A stretch of DNA of 6,762 nt, from positions 1 through 6,762 of the forward strand of contig CAUHML010000167.1 of NCBI GenBank assembly GCA_959606905.1. Reading direction: 5' to 3'. Source of the DNA: an uncultured Bacteroides sp. Lineage in GTDB: Bacteria > Bacteroidota > Bacteroidia > Bacteroidales > Bacteroidaceae. Positions 6,721-6,762 of the stretch are shown here, piece by piece; position 1 is the stretch's first letter, and every line of letters begins with the position of its first letter. The position numbers and the translations under genes were made by a program. The notes under the pieces were generated by a model, which saw only the letters and a program-made list of their open reading frames with translations, was not told the origin of the DNA and did not search any database.

Positions 6721-6762
6721 AATGCGGATAAGATACAATACATATAACAATAAGAATCATCT

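Noticed and set aside
1..6762. CRISPR arrays, tRNA or rRNA genes and insertion sequences.
   Set aside because: No regularly spaced direct repeats, cloverleaf-like sequence or transposase was seen on either strand.

Overview
The window looks like chromosomal DNA of a Bacteroidales gut bacterium (Bacteroides or a close relative). This rests on AT-rich coding sequence, mostly missing Shine-Dalgarno sites, three upstream regions carrying a Bacteroides-type -7 box (TAnnTTTG or one mismatch), and a gene pair, hsdM followed directly by a tyrosine recombinase, that is known from Bacteroides restriction-modification loci. The genus is inferred; no marker gene is present.

Layout. Positions 1-901, minus strand: the 5' part of a zinc-dependent alcohol dehydrogenase, cut by the window edge, with its own promoter and a strong ribosome binding site. 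Positions 902-1150: a divergent intergenic region with back-to-back promoters and a 10-bp inverted repeat that overlaps the -33 box of the rightward promoter. Positions 1151-3928, plus strand: a 925-residue superfamily 1 helicase with a PD-(D/E)xK/Vsr-like nuclease domain at its C-terminus, a likely defence or DNA-repair protein. Positions 3929-4173: an intergenic region with a long hairpin and a -7 box. Positions 4174-5679: hsdM, the methyltransferase subunit of a type I restriction-modification system. Positions 5680-5727: a short spacer forming a hairpin that swallows the next start codon. Positions 5728-6720: an XerC/D-like tyrosine recombinase with a complete catalytic set. The last 42 bases hold no recognisable gene.

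How the parts fit. The right half reads as the start of a type I restriction-modification locus whose specificity genes (hsdS) and restriction gene (hsdR) would lie beyond the right edge. In Bacteroides and other bacteria, a recombinase embedded in such a locus shuffles hsdS target-recognition segments by inversion, switching the methylation specificity of the cell. The helicase-nuclease upstream is a separate transcription unit but may belong to the same defence cluster. The dehydrogenase looks like ordinary metabolism and may mark the left border of the cluster. The most unusual local signals are the hairpin over the recombinase start codon, the helicase-nuclease fusion with its large central insertion, and the hairpin between helicase and hsdM.
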